64,000 nt of DNA, taken from NCBI RefSeq assembly GCF_014203325.1, contig NZ_JACHIV010000001.1:931501-995500 (forward strand). The letters run 5' to 3'. Source of the DNA: Saccharopolyspora gloriosae (GTDB taxonomy: Bacteria; Actinomycetota; Actinomycetes; Mycobacteriales; Pseudonocardiaceae). The notes beneath the pieces were generated by a model. It worked only from the letters and a program-made list of their open reading frames with translations, ran no database searches and had not been told where the DNA came from. Of this stretch, positions 37,197 through 45,950 are shown piece after piece (position 1 is the stretch's first letter; the number at the start of each line of letters is the position of its first letter). A program made the translations under genes and the position numbers.

Positions 37197-37934
37197 TTAG
37201 AAGCCGAAGTCGCCTAGGTCGAAGTCGAAGTCTCCGAAGTCGCCGCCGTCGCCTGCGTCGGCCATGTCGCCCGGGTCGCCCATGTCGGCTTGACCGTCTT
37301 GGAAGCCGTCTGCGTAGGCGGCTTCGGAGACGCCGGGCATGCCGCTGAACATGGCGCTCATCAGGAGGAACGAACCGGCGCCCCAGGCTCCGGCGACGAG
37401 TGCGGGCTTCCACCACGGCTCGCTGTACCAGCCCTCGGGGACCGGACGGCCCGCGACGCGCCCACCGGGGTAGTAGTGCGGGGTCTGATCGCTCGGTGAC
37501 GGGGAGGCGACCTGCTGCCTGCCCTCGACTTCGACCTCGCGGTGCTCGGTGACCTTGCCCGCGCCGTGGCTGAGGTCCGGCAGCTCCGGGCCGGGGTCCA
37601 GGCCCATCGCGGTGCGCGCGGCCCGCACGTAGTACAGGCCTTCCATCGCGGTCTGCGTGGTCAACCTGCACTGCTCGGCGGAGCTCGCCTGGTCGAGCTG
37701 GGACACGGCGGCGTTGTGCCGTTCGGCCGCGTCGGCCATCGCCTGCTTCGAGGCCTCGTCGGTGCCGTCGATGTTGAGCACCTGGCCGCCGAGGCGCTCC
37801 ACCCAGCGGCGAGCCTCGGCCCGCGAGTCGTCCAGCTCCTTGCGCGAGCGCTCCAGGGTCTGGCGGCGGGACCACCACAGCGCGCCCACGAGGACGACGG
37901 CCGCGACGATGATCAGGATGAGTGCGCCCGACAT
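37197..37934 (-). CDS. Membrane-anchored coiled-coil protein, DUF1542-like, acidic tail
   Basis: A 245-residue protein. Residues 2-22 form a transmembrane anchor (GALILIIVAAVVLVGALWW). A charged helical region follows (RRQTLERSRKELDDSRAEARRW), then a conserved core, AAERHNAAVSQLDQASSAEQC. Another hydrophobic stretch at about 190-205 (KPALVAGAWGAGSFLLMSAMF) precedes a C-terminus built only of Asp, Gly, Phe, Met and Ala (DFGDFDFDLGDFGF). ATG 37934 has GGAGGG 3 bases upstream. Similar proteins in Pseudonocardiaceae are annotated DUF1542; the role is unknown. It is flanked on both sides by structured repeat elements. Confidence 0.75.
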   Translation of the reverse strand: MSGALILIIVAAVVLVGALWWSRRQTLERSRKELDDSRAEARRWVERLGGQVLNIDGTDEASKQAMADAAERHNAAVSQLDQASSAEQCRLTTQTAMEGLYYVRAARTAMGLDPGPELPDLSHGAGKVTEHREVEVEGRQQVASPSPSDQTPHYYPGGRVAGRPVPEGWYSEPWWKPALVAGAWGAGSFLLMSAMFSGMPGVSEAAYADGFQDGQADMGDPGDMADAGDGGDFGDFDFDLGDFGF

Positions 37935-38103
37935 GGTCCCTCCGAACGGATTCCGGCCCGACGTGTCCGCCACGGCGTCCACGCTTTCGAAGGTACCCGT
38001 TCGGACGACCACCCCGGCGAGATCGAGCTCCCAACGGCTGCAGCGAACGCTCGACCGGCACCGCTGAACCCGGTCTCCGCCCCCACTGACGGCCACACCC
38101 CAG

Positions 38104-38316
38104 CGGCGAAGCCGTGCCTAGCGGCGAAGCCGTGCAGTGGGCGGCGAAGCCACGCCTGCCTTGCGGCCGGAGGCCGTGCCTGTATGTGCGAAGCACATAG
38201 CCCACGTCCAAAAGGTGACCACCCGCGGGTTCTCAGCTTCCTTCTCGCGAGGACAGCTTTTTCCCTCGTGGCGGAGCCACTAGGGAAAAAGATCCCGCAG
38301 CGAGAAGGACGCTGAG
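38104..38316 (+). repeat. Structured intergenic repeat element, copy C
   Basis: Same orientation as copy A and almost identical to it over about 170 bases. It begins with two to three AGCGGCGAAGCCGTGC units, then GCGGCC-gga-GGCCGTGC and TATGTGC-gaa-GCACATA (38182-38198). The long hairpin follows: outer stem CTCAGCTTCCTTCTCGC (38232-38248) with GCGAGAAGGACGCTGAG (38300-38316), one mismatch, and the invariant GTGGCggaGCCAC inside. It lies just downstream of the 2H phosphoesterase gene's stop. Confidence 0.85.
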
Positions 38317-38359
38317 GTTCCGCCACCCGGACACCACAGCAAAACGAGCCCGATACGAC

Positions 38360-38992
38360 TCACCCAAGCGGTACCTGCGCGAGGGTTTCCCATTCTGAGC
38401 AGGAGTGGTCGCGGTTCAGGCGCACCAGGGAGACCGCGGAGGTCTTCGCCGTCGTCGGGTCGACTTCGGTGCCGCCGAGCGTGGCCACGGCGAAGATCGC
38501 GGGACCTTCGGTGGTGGAGAACGCGAGGCTGATGTGCCGGTCGACCTCTTCCGGCTCGCCGGGGACCTGGTCGTCCCCGAGCGCGTCGGCGGTCGCGGCC
38601 CGGAGCCCGGCGCGCAGGTCCAGCAGCGTGGTCTGCGGTTCGGCGGGCAGCGACAGCGACTCGGGCAGCACCACGGCGCGGTGGAACGCCAGCGACAGCG
38701 GGTTGAACCCGGTGAGGCGCTTGCGGGCGGCCTCCACCAGGGAGTCGATCTTCTCCGGCGGTACCTCGTCGGTGAACCCGACCTCCTGCACCAGGATGTG
38801 CATCCACTCCAGCGGGACGAGGTCGAACCCGGGCAGGTCGCGCAGCGCGTACTGGTACTGGTTGACCAGGTGGCGGAGTCCGGGCTGGTCGGCGAACGGC
38901 AACAGCCAGGCGTAGCTGGTGCGGCCGGAATGCCATCCGGGACGCCAGCGGGCGTGGTTGCGGACCTGGTCGGCGTGCGGCAATTCGGTCAC
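38360..38992 (-). CDS. 2'-5' RNA ligase/2H phosphoesterase family protein
   Basis: A 210-residue protein of the 2H superfamily (LigT/ThpR-like), which hydrolyses or forms 2'-5' phosphodiester or cyclic phosphate bonds in RNA or nucleotides. The two family motifs are visible as EWMHILVQEVGF and DRHISLAFSTTEG, each with one His; in both, the second motif position (h-T/S) is altered or partly kept, so activity is likely but not certain. It starts at 38992 and is preceded by the MFS gene on the same strand, 46 bases away. Cytosolic. The substrate is unknown. Confidence 0.8.
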   Translation of the reverse strand: MTELPHADQVRNHARWRPGWHSGRTSYAWLLPFADQPGLRHLVNQYQYALRDLPGFDLVPLEWMHILVQEVGFTDEVPPEKIDSLVEAARKRLTGFNPLSLAFHRAVVLPESLSLPAEPQTTLLDLRAGLRAATADALGDDQVPGEPEEVDRHISLAFSTTEGPAIFAVATLGGTEVDPTTAKTSAVSLVRLNRDHSCSEWETLAQVPLG

Positions 38993-39038
38993 CCTTCAAA
39001 TAGTGCACCGGTGCGAACCGTTGTGGGGATACCTTGAG

Positions 39039-40523
39039 CTATCTCACGGTCGTGGTGCCCGAGGGGTCACCGCCGCGTTTCCCCGCCCGCGCACGCGGTT
39101 TCTCCCGGTCGTCCAGCGTCGCGGCGGCATCGGCGTTGCGCACGCGCAGCGACAGCAACAATCCGAGAACGCCGAAGCCGATCGAGGCGAGGAACGCCCC
39201 GCGGTAGGCGGCCATCTGCACCTGTTCGAGGGCGCCGGGCGCGGCGAGGTCCACGGTGGACGAGCGGGCCTCGGTGATCGCGACCAGGATCGTGGCGCAG
39301 ACCGCCGTGCCGAGCGCGGTCGCCACCTGCCTGCTCGCGTTGAACAGCGAACTCGCGTGCCCCATCGCGTCCCCGGAGATCCGGGCGAAGGCGGCCGTCT
39401 GCAACGGCGTCATCAGCAGCCCCATGCCCAACCCGAGCCACATCAGCAGCACGATCAGGAACCACACCGGTGTCGTGGTGCTCAGCAGTTGCAGCGCCAG
39501 TCCCACCGTGATGAGCACGGTGAAGCCGATCAGCAGCAGCGGCCGCGGCCCGAAGCGCCCGTAGATGCGGCTGACCACCTGCGTCGCCGCCAGCATGGTC
39601 AGCGCCTGCGGCATCAGCACCAGGCCGGACTCGAACGGGGAGAACCCGTGCAGCTTCTGCAGGAACAGCGGCAGCAGGAACAGCGTCCCGAAGATCGCCC
39701 CGGTGGAGCACACCAGCAGCGCGTTGCCGGTGCCGAACAGCCGGTCGCCGAGCAGCCGCAGGTCGAGCATCGGTTCCGGCGTCCGCAGTTCGCGCAGCAC
39801 GAGCCCGCCGATGAGCAGCGCGGAGACGAGCAGCGTGCCCCACACCGACGGGCGTCCCCAGCCGAGCTGCGCGCCCTGGTCGAGGGAGACCAGCAGCGTC
39901 GCCAGGCCCGCGCCGGCGAGCACGAAGCCGGGCAGGTCGAACCGGCCGGGGCGTTCGCGGTGCTCCTCCTTGAGGAACAGCACGGTGAACAGCAGGGCCA
40001 CGGCACCGACCGGCACGTTGATGAAGAAGATCCAGCGCCAGCTGGCGTACTCCACGAGCACGCCGCCGAGCAGCGGTCCGAGCGTGGGGGCGATGGTGAT
40101 CGGGATGGACAGCACCGCCGAGGCCTTCGCCCGCTCGTTGGCGGGGAACGCGCGGAACAGCATGGCCTGGCCGACGGGGACGAGCATGCCGCCGCCGACG
40201 CCCTGCAGGATGCGGGCGCCGATGAGCATCCACATCTCCGTCGCGAGCCCGCACAGCACGGAGGCCAGCGTGAACAGGACGACGGCGAGCTGGAAGGTGC
40301 GCTTGCTGCCGAAGCGGTCGGCGATCCAGCCGGAGGACGGCACGAACACGGCGAGGCTGATCATGTAGCCGGTCAGCACCCACTGCAGGGTGCCCTCGCC
40401 GACGTGGAACTCCCTGCCGAGCGTCGCGAGCGCCACGTTGAGCACGGTCATGTCCAGGATCTGCATGATCAGACCGAGCACGAACGTGATCCCGACCAGC
40501 CACTTGTACTCAAGACGTCGCAA
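39039..40523 (-). CDS. MFS multidrug exporter, DHA2 (EmrB/QacA) type
   Basis: A 494-residue proton-driven exporter with fourteen predicted helices. DHA2 signatures are present: LDMTVLNVALATLGREF in helix 1, the loop motif GWIADRFGSKRTF and the antiporter motif VLSIPITIAPTLGPLLGGVL in helix 5. The only in-frame start with a ribosome site is TTG 40523 (GGAG 7 bases upstream); the nearby ATG is out of frame. Export of a drug or hydrophobic metabolite is likely. No adjacent regulator controls it specifically. It lies downstream of a 377-base spacer that holds the hydantoinase terminator. Confidence 0.9.
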   Translation of the reverse strand: MRRLEYKWLVGITFVLGLIMQILDMTVLNVALATLGREFHVGEGTLQWVLTGYMISLAVFVPSSGWIADRFGSKRTFQLAVVLFTLASVLCGLATEMWMLIGARILQGVGGGMLVPVGQAMLFRAFPANERAKASAVLSIPITIAPTLGPLLGGVLVEYASWRWIFFINVPVGAVALLFTVLFLKEEHRERPGRFDLPGFVLAGAGLATLLVSLDQGAQLGWGRPSVWGTLLVSALLIGGLVLRELRTPEPMLDLRLLGDRLFGTGNALLVCSTGAIFGTLFLLPLFLQKLHGFSPFESGLVLMPQALTMLAATQVVSRIYGRFGPRPLLLIGFTVLITVGLALQLLSTTTPVWFLIVLLMWLGLGMGLLMTPLQTAAFARISGDAMGHASSLFNASRQVATALGTAVCATILVAITEARSSTVDLAAPGALEQVQMAAYRGAFLASIGFGVLGLLLSLRVRNADAAATLDDREKPRARAGKRGGDPSGTTTVR

Positions 40524-40797
40524 CGGTCATCTCCGACTCCGCTCATCCGCGCCCGTGCCCGCGTCACGACCGCGCGCCACGGGTCCTCCGCCCCACCCGC
40601 CAGCATGGGCCACGCCACCGACGGCGGGCCACGGATTTGCGCGACCCCGCGACGCCCACCAGCGGACATGCCACGAAGTGGCGTTGCTCACGCCACGGCG
40701 AACCGTGCAAGGCGGACTCCTCCGGGCACGCCCGGTCCACCGGTTCGGCGTGGTGCGCGGCGGCGAAACCCGCGGACGCGGGGAGCGGAGCCGGAGA

Positions 40798-40848
40798 TGC
40801 GCGAGGGGAGAGCGGCCCGGGTTCGAAGGCCCGCTCTCCCCTCGCGCA
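40798..40848 (-). terminator. Strong 18-bp hairpin terminator
   Basis: GCGCGAGGGGAGAGCGG (40799-40815) pairs perfectly with CCGCTCTCCCCTCGCGC (40831-40847), and one more T-A pair lies outside, around a 15-base loop. It lies 50 bases past the hydantoinase stop and should end the minus-strand catabolic transcript. The remaining spacer to 40,524 shows nothing else I can name. Confidence 0.85.
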
Positions 40849-40900
40849 CGTCGACCGCACGAACGGGCGTCCCGCGGTGGCGCGACCGCGGGACCCCGGC

Positions 40901-42367
40901 TCAGCGGCCCGTCGGGCGGTGCAGGTAGCGCCCCGCGGGCTCGCCCAGCACTTCGCCGCCGTCGAAGATCCGCTTGCCGCGCAGGAACGTGGTCTCGACC
41001 GTGGCGCCGATCTCCGCCCCGCGGAACGGGGTGTACTCCTGGGTGGATTCCGAGGCCGCCGGGTCCACGACGAAGGAGCGGTCCGGGTCGACCAGGACGA
41101 TGTCGGCGTCGAAGCCCGCCGCGATGTCGCCCTTGGTCGGCAGGCCGAGGCGCCGGGCCGGGTTCGTCGAGACGAGCTCGGCGACCGTCGACATCGGCAG
41201 CCCGCGCCTGCGTCCCTCGCCGACGAGGCCGGGCAGCAGGTACTCGGCCCCGCCGAAGCCGGACTTCGCGGCGAACACGTCGGAGGGGTCGTCGCCGAAC
41301 TTCTTCTCCTCCTTGCAGCAGGCGTGGTCGGACACGACCCAGCTGACGTCTCCGGCGAGCAGGTGCTCCCAGAGCGCCTCGACGTCGGCGCGCGGGCGCA
41401 GCGGCGGGTTGACCTTGCCGCCGACGCCGTCCGCGGTGGTCACATCGGTCAGCAGGTGCCCGATCGTCACCTCGCGGCGGAAGTCGACGTGCGGGAACGC
41501 CTTCGCCATCACCATCGCGGCCTCCATCGCCTTCGCCGACGACAGGTGCAGCAGGTTGATGGTGGGCAGGCCCGTCTCGTGGGCGAGGTAGGAGGCGATG
41601 GTCACCGCCAGGCCCTCCGAGTGCGGCGGGCGCGACGCGCTGTAGGCCTCCAGGCCGGAGAGGGTGCCCTCCTCCTCGACCAGGCGGGTGTAGGCGGTCA
41701 TGATCTCCGCGGTCTCGCAGTGCAGGGACAGCGAGATCTGGTCGGCGATGTCCGGGTTCGCCTCGCGGGCGGCCTGGATCCCGCGCATCACGAACTCGAA
41801 GTGGGCGATGTCGTAGCGCTCGCCCTCCGGGATCATCAGGAAGTCGCTCTGGTCGGTGGAGCGGCCGTGCAGCCCGTGGCTGCCGTAGAACATGAAGATC
41901 TTGAACGAAGTGACGCCGTGGTCCCGGACCAGCGCGGGGATCTCGTCGATGTGCGAGGACTGCATCGGGGCGAGGTGGAAGGCGTAGTCCACGTACGAGC
42001 GACCCTCGGAGGAGGCCAGCACCTCCGGGAAGACCTCGGAGTACGGGCCGCCCCGGTTCAGGTAGTACTGCCCGGTCCGCATGTAGGTGAGCGAGGTCGT
42101 CACGCCGCCCTGGGCGCAGGCCCGGCTCTCGGTGGCGGTGTCGTCCGACAGCGGGTTGTAGATGCCCCAGTGCTGGTGGGCGTCGACGACTCCGGGGAAG
42201 GCGAGCCTGCCGCGGCCTTCGTGGACCTCGGTGCCCTCCGGCACCGGCAGGCCCGGCCCGACCTCGGAGACGACGCCGTCGGTGATCGCGATGTCGGCGG
42301 GGAACGGCTCGCCGCCGCCGGGGCGGACGACGCGGACGTCGCGGACGATCAGGTCGGGTCGGGTCAT
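40901..42367 (-). CDS. Dihydroorotase/hydantoinase-family amidohydrolase
   Basis: A 488-residue cyclic amidohydrolase that should open a cyclic amide or imide ring (dihydropyrimidine, hydantoin or similar). The binuclear metal site motif DAHQHWG lies near residue 60, the bridging region in TSFKIFMFYG carries the Lys normally carbamylated, further His ligands lie in LHCETAE and LLHLSSAKA, and the last Asp is in VVSDHACC. ATG 42367 shares one base with the stop of the FAD dehydrogenase gene (TGATG), so both are coupled. The pair diverges from the IclR operon of the same island. The physiological substrate is inferred only as a ring-containing amide. Confidence 0.87.
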   Translation of the reverse strand: MTRPDLIVRDVRVVRPGGGEPFPADIAITDGVVSEVGPGLPVPEGTEVHEGRGRLAFPGVVDAHQHWGIYNPLSDDTATESRACAQGGVTTSLTYMRTGQYYLNRGGPYSEVFPEVLASSEGRSYVDYAFHLAPMQSSHIDEIPALVRDHGVTSFKIFMFYGSHGLHGRSTDQSDFLMIPEGERYDIAHFEFVMRGIQAAREANPDIADQISLSLHCETAEIMTAYTRLVEEEGTLSGLEAYSASRPPHSEGLAVTIASYLAHETGLPTINLLHLSSAKAMEAAMVMAKAFPHVDFRREVTIGHLLTDVTTADGVGGKVNPPLRPRADVEALWEHLLAGDVSWVVSDHACCKEEKKFGDDPSDVFAAKSGFGGAEYLLPGLVGEGRRRGLPMSTVAELVSTNPARRLGLPTKGDIAAGFDADIVLVDPDRSFVVDPAASESTQEYTPFRGAEIGATVETTFLRGKRIFDGGEVLGEPAGRYLHRPTGR

Positions 42368-43758
42368 CAGGCACCTTCCGGGGTGAGGTTGCGGGTGGGG
42401 TCGGCCGAGCGGGCGAGGTGCCCGGCGGCCAGGTAGGCGAGGCCCAGCGCGGGGAGCAGGCCGTTGCCCGCGAGGTAGCCGGCCGCGCCGTGACCGGAGA
42501 TCCCGGCGGCGGCGCCGCCGGAGGCGTAGAGGCCGGGGACGGGTTCCCCGGCGGTGTCGAGCACGCGGGCGTGCTCGTCGACGAGCAGCCCGCCCTGGGT
42601 GTGGAACAGCGCGGGGACGATCTCCACGGCGTGCAGCGGGGCGCGCAGCTCGGCGGCCGTGCCGCGGCCGAACCGGTCGGCCCGGGTGCCCGCGGCGACG
42701 TCGGCCAGCGCACCGATCTCCGATTCCAGCGCCGCGGCCGGAACCCCGATCAGCCGGGCGAGTTCCGCCGGGTCGTCCGCGGTGCGCACGGCCCCCGCCG
42801 ACAGCACGTCCTGGTAGTCGCCGAACGCGCGGCACAGCCCGTCGATCCGCGAGTCGAAGACCATCCAGCCGCGCCCGCCGGGACGTCCGGCGAGCACCGC
42901 CGCGTATTCGGAGTATCCGGCCGTCTCGTCGCCGAACCGGGTTCCGCCGGAGTCGACGACCGCGGCGCCGTGCATCACGGCGGTCCAGGTCACGAGGGTG
43001 TGCGCGGCGGCGGACAGGGCGGCGTGGCCCTGGTAGGCGTCGAGGTACCCGGTGGCGGCGCCGAGCGCCGTGCCGATCCGGATCGCGTCGCCGCGGGAGT
43101 GCTCGCCGCCGTGGTAGTGGATTCCGGCGATCTCCGGCAGGTGCTCGGCGACCAGCCCGATGTCGGCGCCGTAGCCGTTGGTGGCCAGCAGCACCGCGCG
43201 GGCGGTGATCTCCTCGCGCTCCCCGGCCGGGTTCTCCAGCACGGCGGTCCGGCCGCCGTCCGGGCCCGGCTCGACCGCGACCAGCCTGGCCGGGACGAGC
43301 AGGTCGATCCGGTCGCTGCGGTCGGCGGCGTCGAGCAGGTGTCCCAGCAGCGCCGATCCGTGGCGGCCGGGGATGCTGTGCACCCGCGGCACCGAGTGGC
43401 CGGGGTAGCTGAAGTCGGTCGGCAGTTCGATCGGCACGCCGACGTCGTCGGCCAGCCACTCGACGAGTTCCGCGCCGACGTGCGCCAGCGCGGCGGCGAT
43501 CCGCTGGTCGGCGGTGCCCCCGGTCTTGCGCGCGACGTCGTCCAGGAACAGCCGCGGCGAGTCGGTGACTCCGGCGGCGGTCTGGAAGCGCGATCCGGGG
43601 CCCGGAACCATCGCGGTGGACATCGAGGTGTTGTTGCCGCGGCGGAAGTTCTCGTCGGCGTCGACCACCAGCACGTCGAGTCCCAGCTGCGCCGCCCGGA
43701 TCGCGGCGATCAGCCCGCCGCCCGCTCCGGCGACCACGAGATCGACATCGATCGTCAT
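42367..43758 (-). CDS. FAD-dependent oxidoreductase, fumarate reductase flavoprotein-like
   Basis: A 463-residue flavoprotein with the dinucleotide-binding start DLVVAGAGGGLIAAIRAAQLG. The succinate dehydrogenase/fumarate reductase/ketosteroid dehydrogenase fold is evident from SMSTAMVPG, LLATNGYGAD, HYHGGEHSRGDAIRIG and the C-terminal GLYASGGAAAGISGHGAAGYLAGNGL. It should oxidise or reduce a C-C double bond. It starts at ATG 43758, with AGGAG 7-12 bases upstream, facing the IclR operator region. It is the first gene of the divergent two-gene transcript. Confidence 0.87.
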   Translation of the reverse strand: MTIDVDLVVAGAGGGLIAAIRAAQLGLDVLVVDADENFRRGNNTSMSTAMVPGPGSRFQTAAGVTDSPRLFLDDVARKTGGTADQRIAAALAHVGAELVEWLADDVGVPIELPTDFSYPGHSVPRVHSIPGRHGSALLGHLLDAADRSDRIDLLVPARLVAVEPGPDGGRTAVLENPAGEREEITARAVLLATNGYGADIGLVAEHLPEIAGIHYHGGEHSRGDAIRIGTALGAATGYLDAYQGHAALSAAAHTLVTWTAVMHGAAVVDSGGTRFGDETAGYSEYAAVLAGRPGGRGWMVFDSRIDGLCRAFGDYQDVLSAGAVRTADDPAELARLIGVPAAALESEIGALADVAAGTRADRFGRGTAAELRAPLHAVEIVPALFHTQGGLLVDEHARVLDTAGEPVPGLYASGGAAAGISGHGAAGYLAGNGLLPALGLAYLAAGHLARSADPTRNLTPEGA

Positions 43759-43788
43759 CGTTTCTCCTCACTGCCAGCTCGGTCATTC

Positions 43789-43805
43789 GTTCCGCTCAGC
43801 GGTAC
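43789..43805. promoter_or_regulatory. IclR-type operator 1
   Basis: GTtCCGCTcAGCGGtAC is a 17-base imperfect dyad just upstream of the FAD dehydrogenase start. A near copy lies 120 bases away on the iclR side, which suggests that both divergent transcripts are controlled by the IclR protein encoded next door. Confidence 0.65.
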
Positions 43806-43877
43806 GAACACGAGCGTGACTGGCATCTCGATAAGAGCACTTGGCCTGGCGATACGCAAGAAGCGAGGCGAAACTTC

Positions 43878-43925
43878 TTGACATCGCAAGGGTGTACCGC
43901 TCAATCTCGTTCCGGTAAGCGGTAC
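43878..43925 (+). promoter_or_regulatory. iclR promoter with operator 2 and a half-site
   Basis: TTGACA (43878-43883) is a consensus -35, with CTCAAT (43900-43905) as a weak -10. The half-site GTACCGCTC (43894-43902) lies between them, and a full operator GTtCCGgTaAGCGGtAC covers 43909-43925. Binding there would block the promoter, so autorepression is likely. Confidence 0.6.
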
Positions 43926-43953
43926 GCGAATAGTCCGAATCGAAAGGGATGAC

Positions 43954-44757
43954 GTGGCGGAGATGACCGGGGGCACCGGAGCCACCGAGCGGGTGGCGGA
44001 CGTGCTGCTGCTGTTCGCCGCGGGACCGCCCACGCTCGGCGTGAGCCGGGTTTCCCGCGAGCTCGACCTCTCCAAGGCCGTGGTGCACCGCATCCTGAAA
44101 TCGCTCGGCTCGCGGGACCTCATCGCCTACGACCCGGAGACCCGCGAATACCGGCTGGGCCCGGCCGCCGCGGCGCTCGGCAGCCGCGCGCTGCGGGAGT
44201 CCGACCTGCGCACGACCGCGCTGCCGTTGCTCACCGAACTGCGCGACCGGCTGCACGAGACCGTCACCGTGAGCTCGAAGGTGCACGGCGGTCGGATCTA
44301 CCTCGACCAGGCCGTCGGCACCCACGAGATCACCATGTCCGTCGAGCTCGGCCGCGCGTATCCGCTGCACGCCGGCTCGTCCGGCAAGTGCATGCTCGCC
44401 TACTCCGCCGCCGACGAGGTGGACCGGCTGCTCGCCGGTGAGCTCGCCGCGCTCACCTCTTCCACCCCCACCGACCCGGACGCGCTGCGCCTGGAACTGG
44501 ACCGCATCCGCGAGCTCGGCTACGCGGCCTCCGCGGGTGAGCGCCAGAGCGACGCCGGCTCGGTCGCCGTGCCGGTGTTCGGTCCCGGCGGCCTCGTCGG
44601 AGCGGTGTCGGTGTGCGGCCCCCGATTCCGCGTCACCGGCGACTTCGTCGCCGCCACCGCCCCCGAAGTGATCGAGATCGCCGACCGCCTCACCGCCCGG
44701 CTCGGCGGGATCGCGCCCGATCGAGCCCGCCCGACCAGCAGTGGAAGGACACGATGA
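43954..44757 (+). CDS. IclR-family transcriptional regulator
   Basis: A 267-residue regulator: N-terminal winged helix (TERVADVLLLFAAGPPTLGVSRVSRELDLSKAVVHRIL, recognition helix KAVVHRILKSL) and C-terminal IclR effector domain (from about residue 80, with GSSGKCMLAY and AVPVFGPGGLVGAVSVCG). IclR proteins sense small aromatic or carboxylic metabolites. The gene is the first of the plus-strand island transcript; the next gene starts within its stop (ATGA). GTG 43954 has AAAGGG 8 bases upstream. The dyads at 43789 and 43909 are its probable targets. Confidence 0.92.
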   Translation: MAEMTGGTGATERVADVLLLFAAGPPTLGVSRVSRELDLSKAVVHRILKSLGSRDLIAYDPETREYRLGPAAAALGSRALRESDLRTTALPLLTELRDRLHETVTVSSKVHGGRIYLDQAVGTHEITMSVELGRAYPLHAGSSGKCMLAYSAADEVDRLLAGELAALTSSTPTDPDALRLELDRIRELGYAASAGERQSDAGSVAVPVFGPGGLVGAVSVCGPRFRVTGDFVAATAPEVIEIADRLTARLGGIAPDRARPTSSGRTR

Positions 44758-45950
44758 GCCACGACCAGCCCGGGGCCCTGCGAGGCCTGAAGGTCCTCGA
44801 CGCCTCCACCCTGTTCGCCGGTCCGCTGGCGGCCACGCTGCTGGCCGACCACGGCGCCGACGTCATCAAGATCGAGCACCCGCGCGGCGACCCAGCCCGC
44901 ACGCACGGCGCGCAGAAGGACGGCGTCGGGCTCTGGTGGAAGATGCTGGCCCGCAACAAGCGGGCGATCACCCTGGTGCTGTCCACCCCGCGCGGCCGGG
45001 AGCTGTTCCTCGACCTCGCGGCCGACGCGGACGTGGTGATCGAGAACTTCCGCCCCGGCACCCTGGAGCGCTGGGGCCTGGGCTGGGAGGAGCTCTCCGC
45101 GCGCAACCCGCGGCTCGTGCTTGCGCGGGTCACCGGGTTCGGGCAGAAGGGCCCGTACTCGTCCCGCCCCGGGTTCGGCACCCTAGCCGAAGCCATGAGC
45201 GGGTTCGCCGCCATGACCGGTGAGCCCGACGGCCCGCCGACGCTGCCGCCGTTCGGCCTCGCCGACGGCGTCGCCGCGTTGACGACCGCGTTCGGCATCC
45301 TCACCGCGCTGCGGGCCCGCGAGGACACCGGCCGCGGCCAGGTGCTCGACACCGCGATCATCGAGCCGCTGCTGCACCTGCTCGGGCCGGGCCTCATCGC
45401 CTACGACCAGCTCGGCGTGCTGCAGCCGCGCACCGGGAACCGGTCGTCGAACAACGCGCCGCGCAACACCTACCAGTGCTCCGACGGGCGCTGGGTCGCC
45501 GTGTCCACCAGCGCCCAGTCCATCGCCGAGCGGGTGATGCGGCTGGTCGGCGCCCCGGAACTGATCGACGAACCGTGGTTCGCCAGCGGCGCGGGCCGCG
45601 CCGAGCACGTCGAGGAACTCGACGCGGCCGTCGGTTCCTGGATCGCCGCCCGCGACCGGGACGAGGTCGTCGCGGCCTTCGAGGAGGCCCAGGCCGCGGT
45701 CGCCCCGATCTACACCGCGGCCGACGTGCTCGCCGACCCGCACTTCAACGCGCTCGGCAGCATCGTGACGATCGACGACGAGGAACTGGGCCCGGTCCGC
45801 TTCCAGAACACCCCGTTCCGGCTGTCCGAGACCCCCGGCTCGGTCCGCACCACCGGACCGCGCCTCGGCGCGCACACCGCGGAAGTCCTCGGCGATCTCG
45901 GCGTCGACGCCGGTGAGCTGGACCGGCTGCGCGAGCAGGGGGTCGTGTGA
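44754..45950 (+). CDS. CaiB/BaiF-type (class III) CoA-transferase
   Basis: A 398-residue enzyme moving CoA between organic acids, activating the pathway intermediate. Family features are GLKVLDASTLFAGPLAATLLADHGADVIKIE at the N-terminus, NKRAITLVLSTPRGRELF, VVIENFRPGTLERWGLG, TGFGQKGPYSSRPGFG and GQVLDTAIIEPLL, whose Asp is the catalytic residue that forms the acyl-anhydride. ATG 44754 overlaps the iclR stop by four bases, and GGAAGGA lies 6 bases upstream. The next gene (CitE-like) overlaps by four bases. Together, transferase plus lyase suggests cleavage of a C-C bond of a CoA-linked acid. Confidence 0.92.
   Translation: MSHDQPGALRGLKVLDASTLFAGPLAATLLADHGADVIKIEHPRGDPARTHGAQKDGVGLWWKMLARNKRAITLVLSTPRGRELFLDLAADADVVIENFRPGTLERWGLGWEELSARNPRLVLARVTGFGQKGPYSSRPGFGTLAEAMSGFAAMTGEPDGPPTLPPFGLADGVAALTTAFGILTALRAREDTGRGQVLDTAIIEPLLHLLGPGLIAYDQLGVLQPRTGNRSSNNAPRNTYQCSDGRWVAVSTSAQSIAERVMRLVGAPELIDEPWFASGAGRAEHVEELDAAVGSWIAARDRDEVVAAFEEAQAAVAPIYTAADVLADPHFNALGSIVTIDDEELGPVRFQNTPFRLSETPGSVRTTGPRLGAHTAEVLGDLGVDAGELDRLREQGVV

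Noticed and set aside
40527-42713. Long minus-strand frame extending past the hydantoinase
   Set aside because: The real hydantoinase lies in another frame with metal-site motifs and a coupled ATG at 42367.
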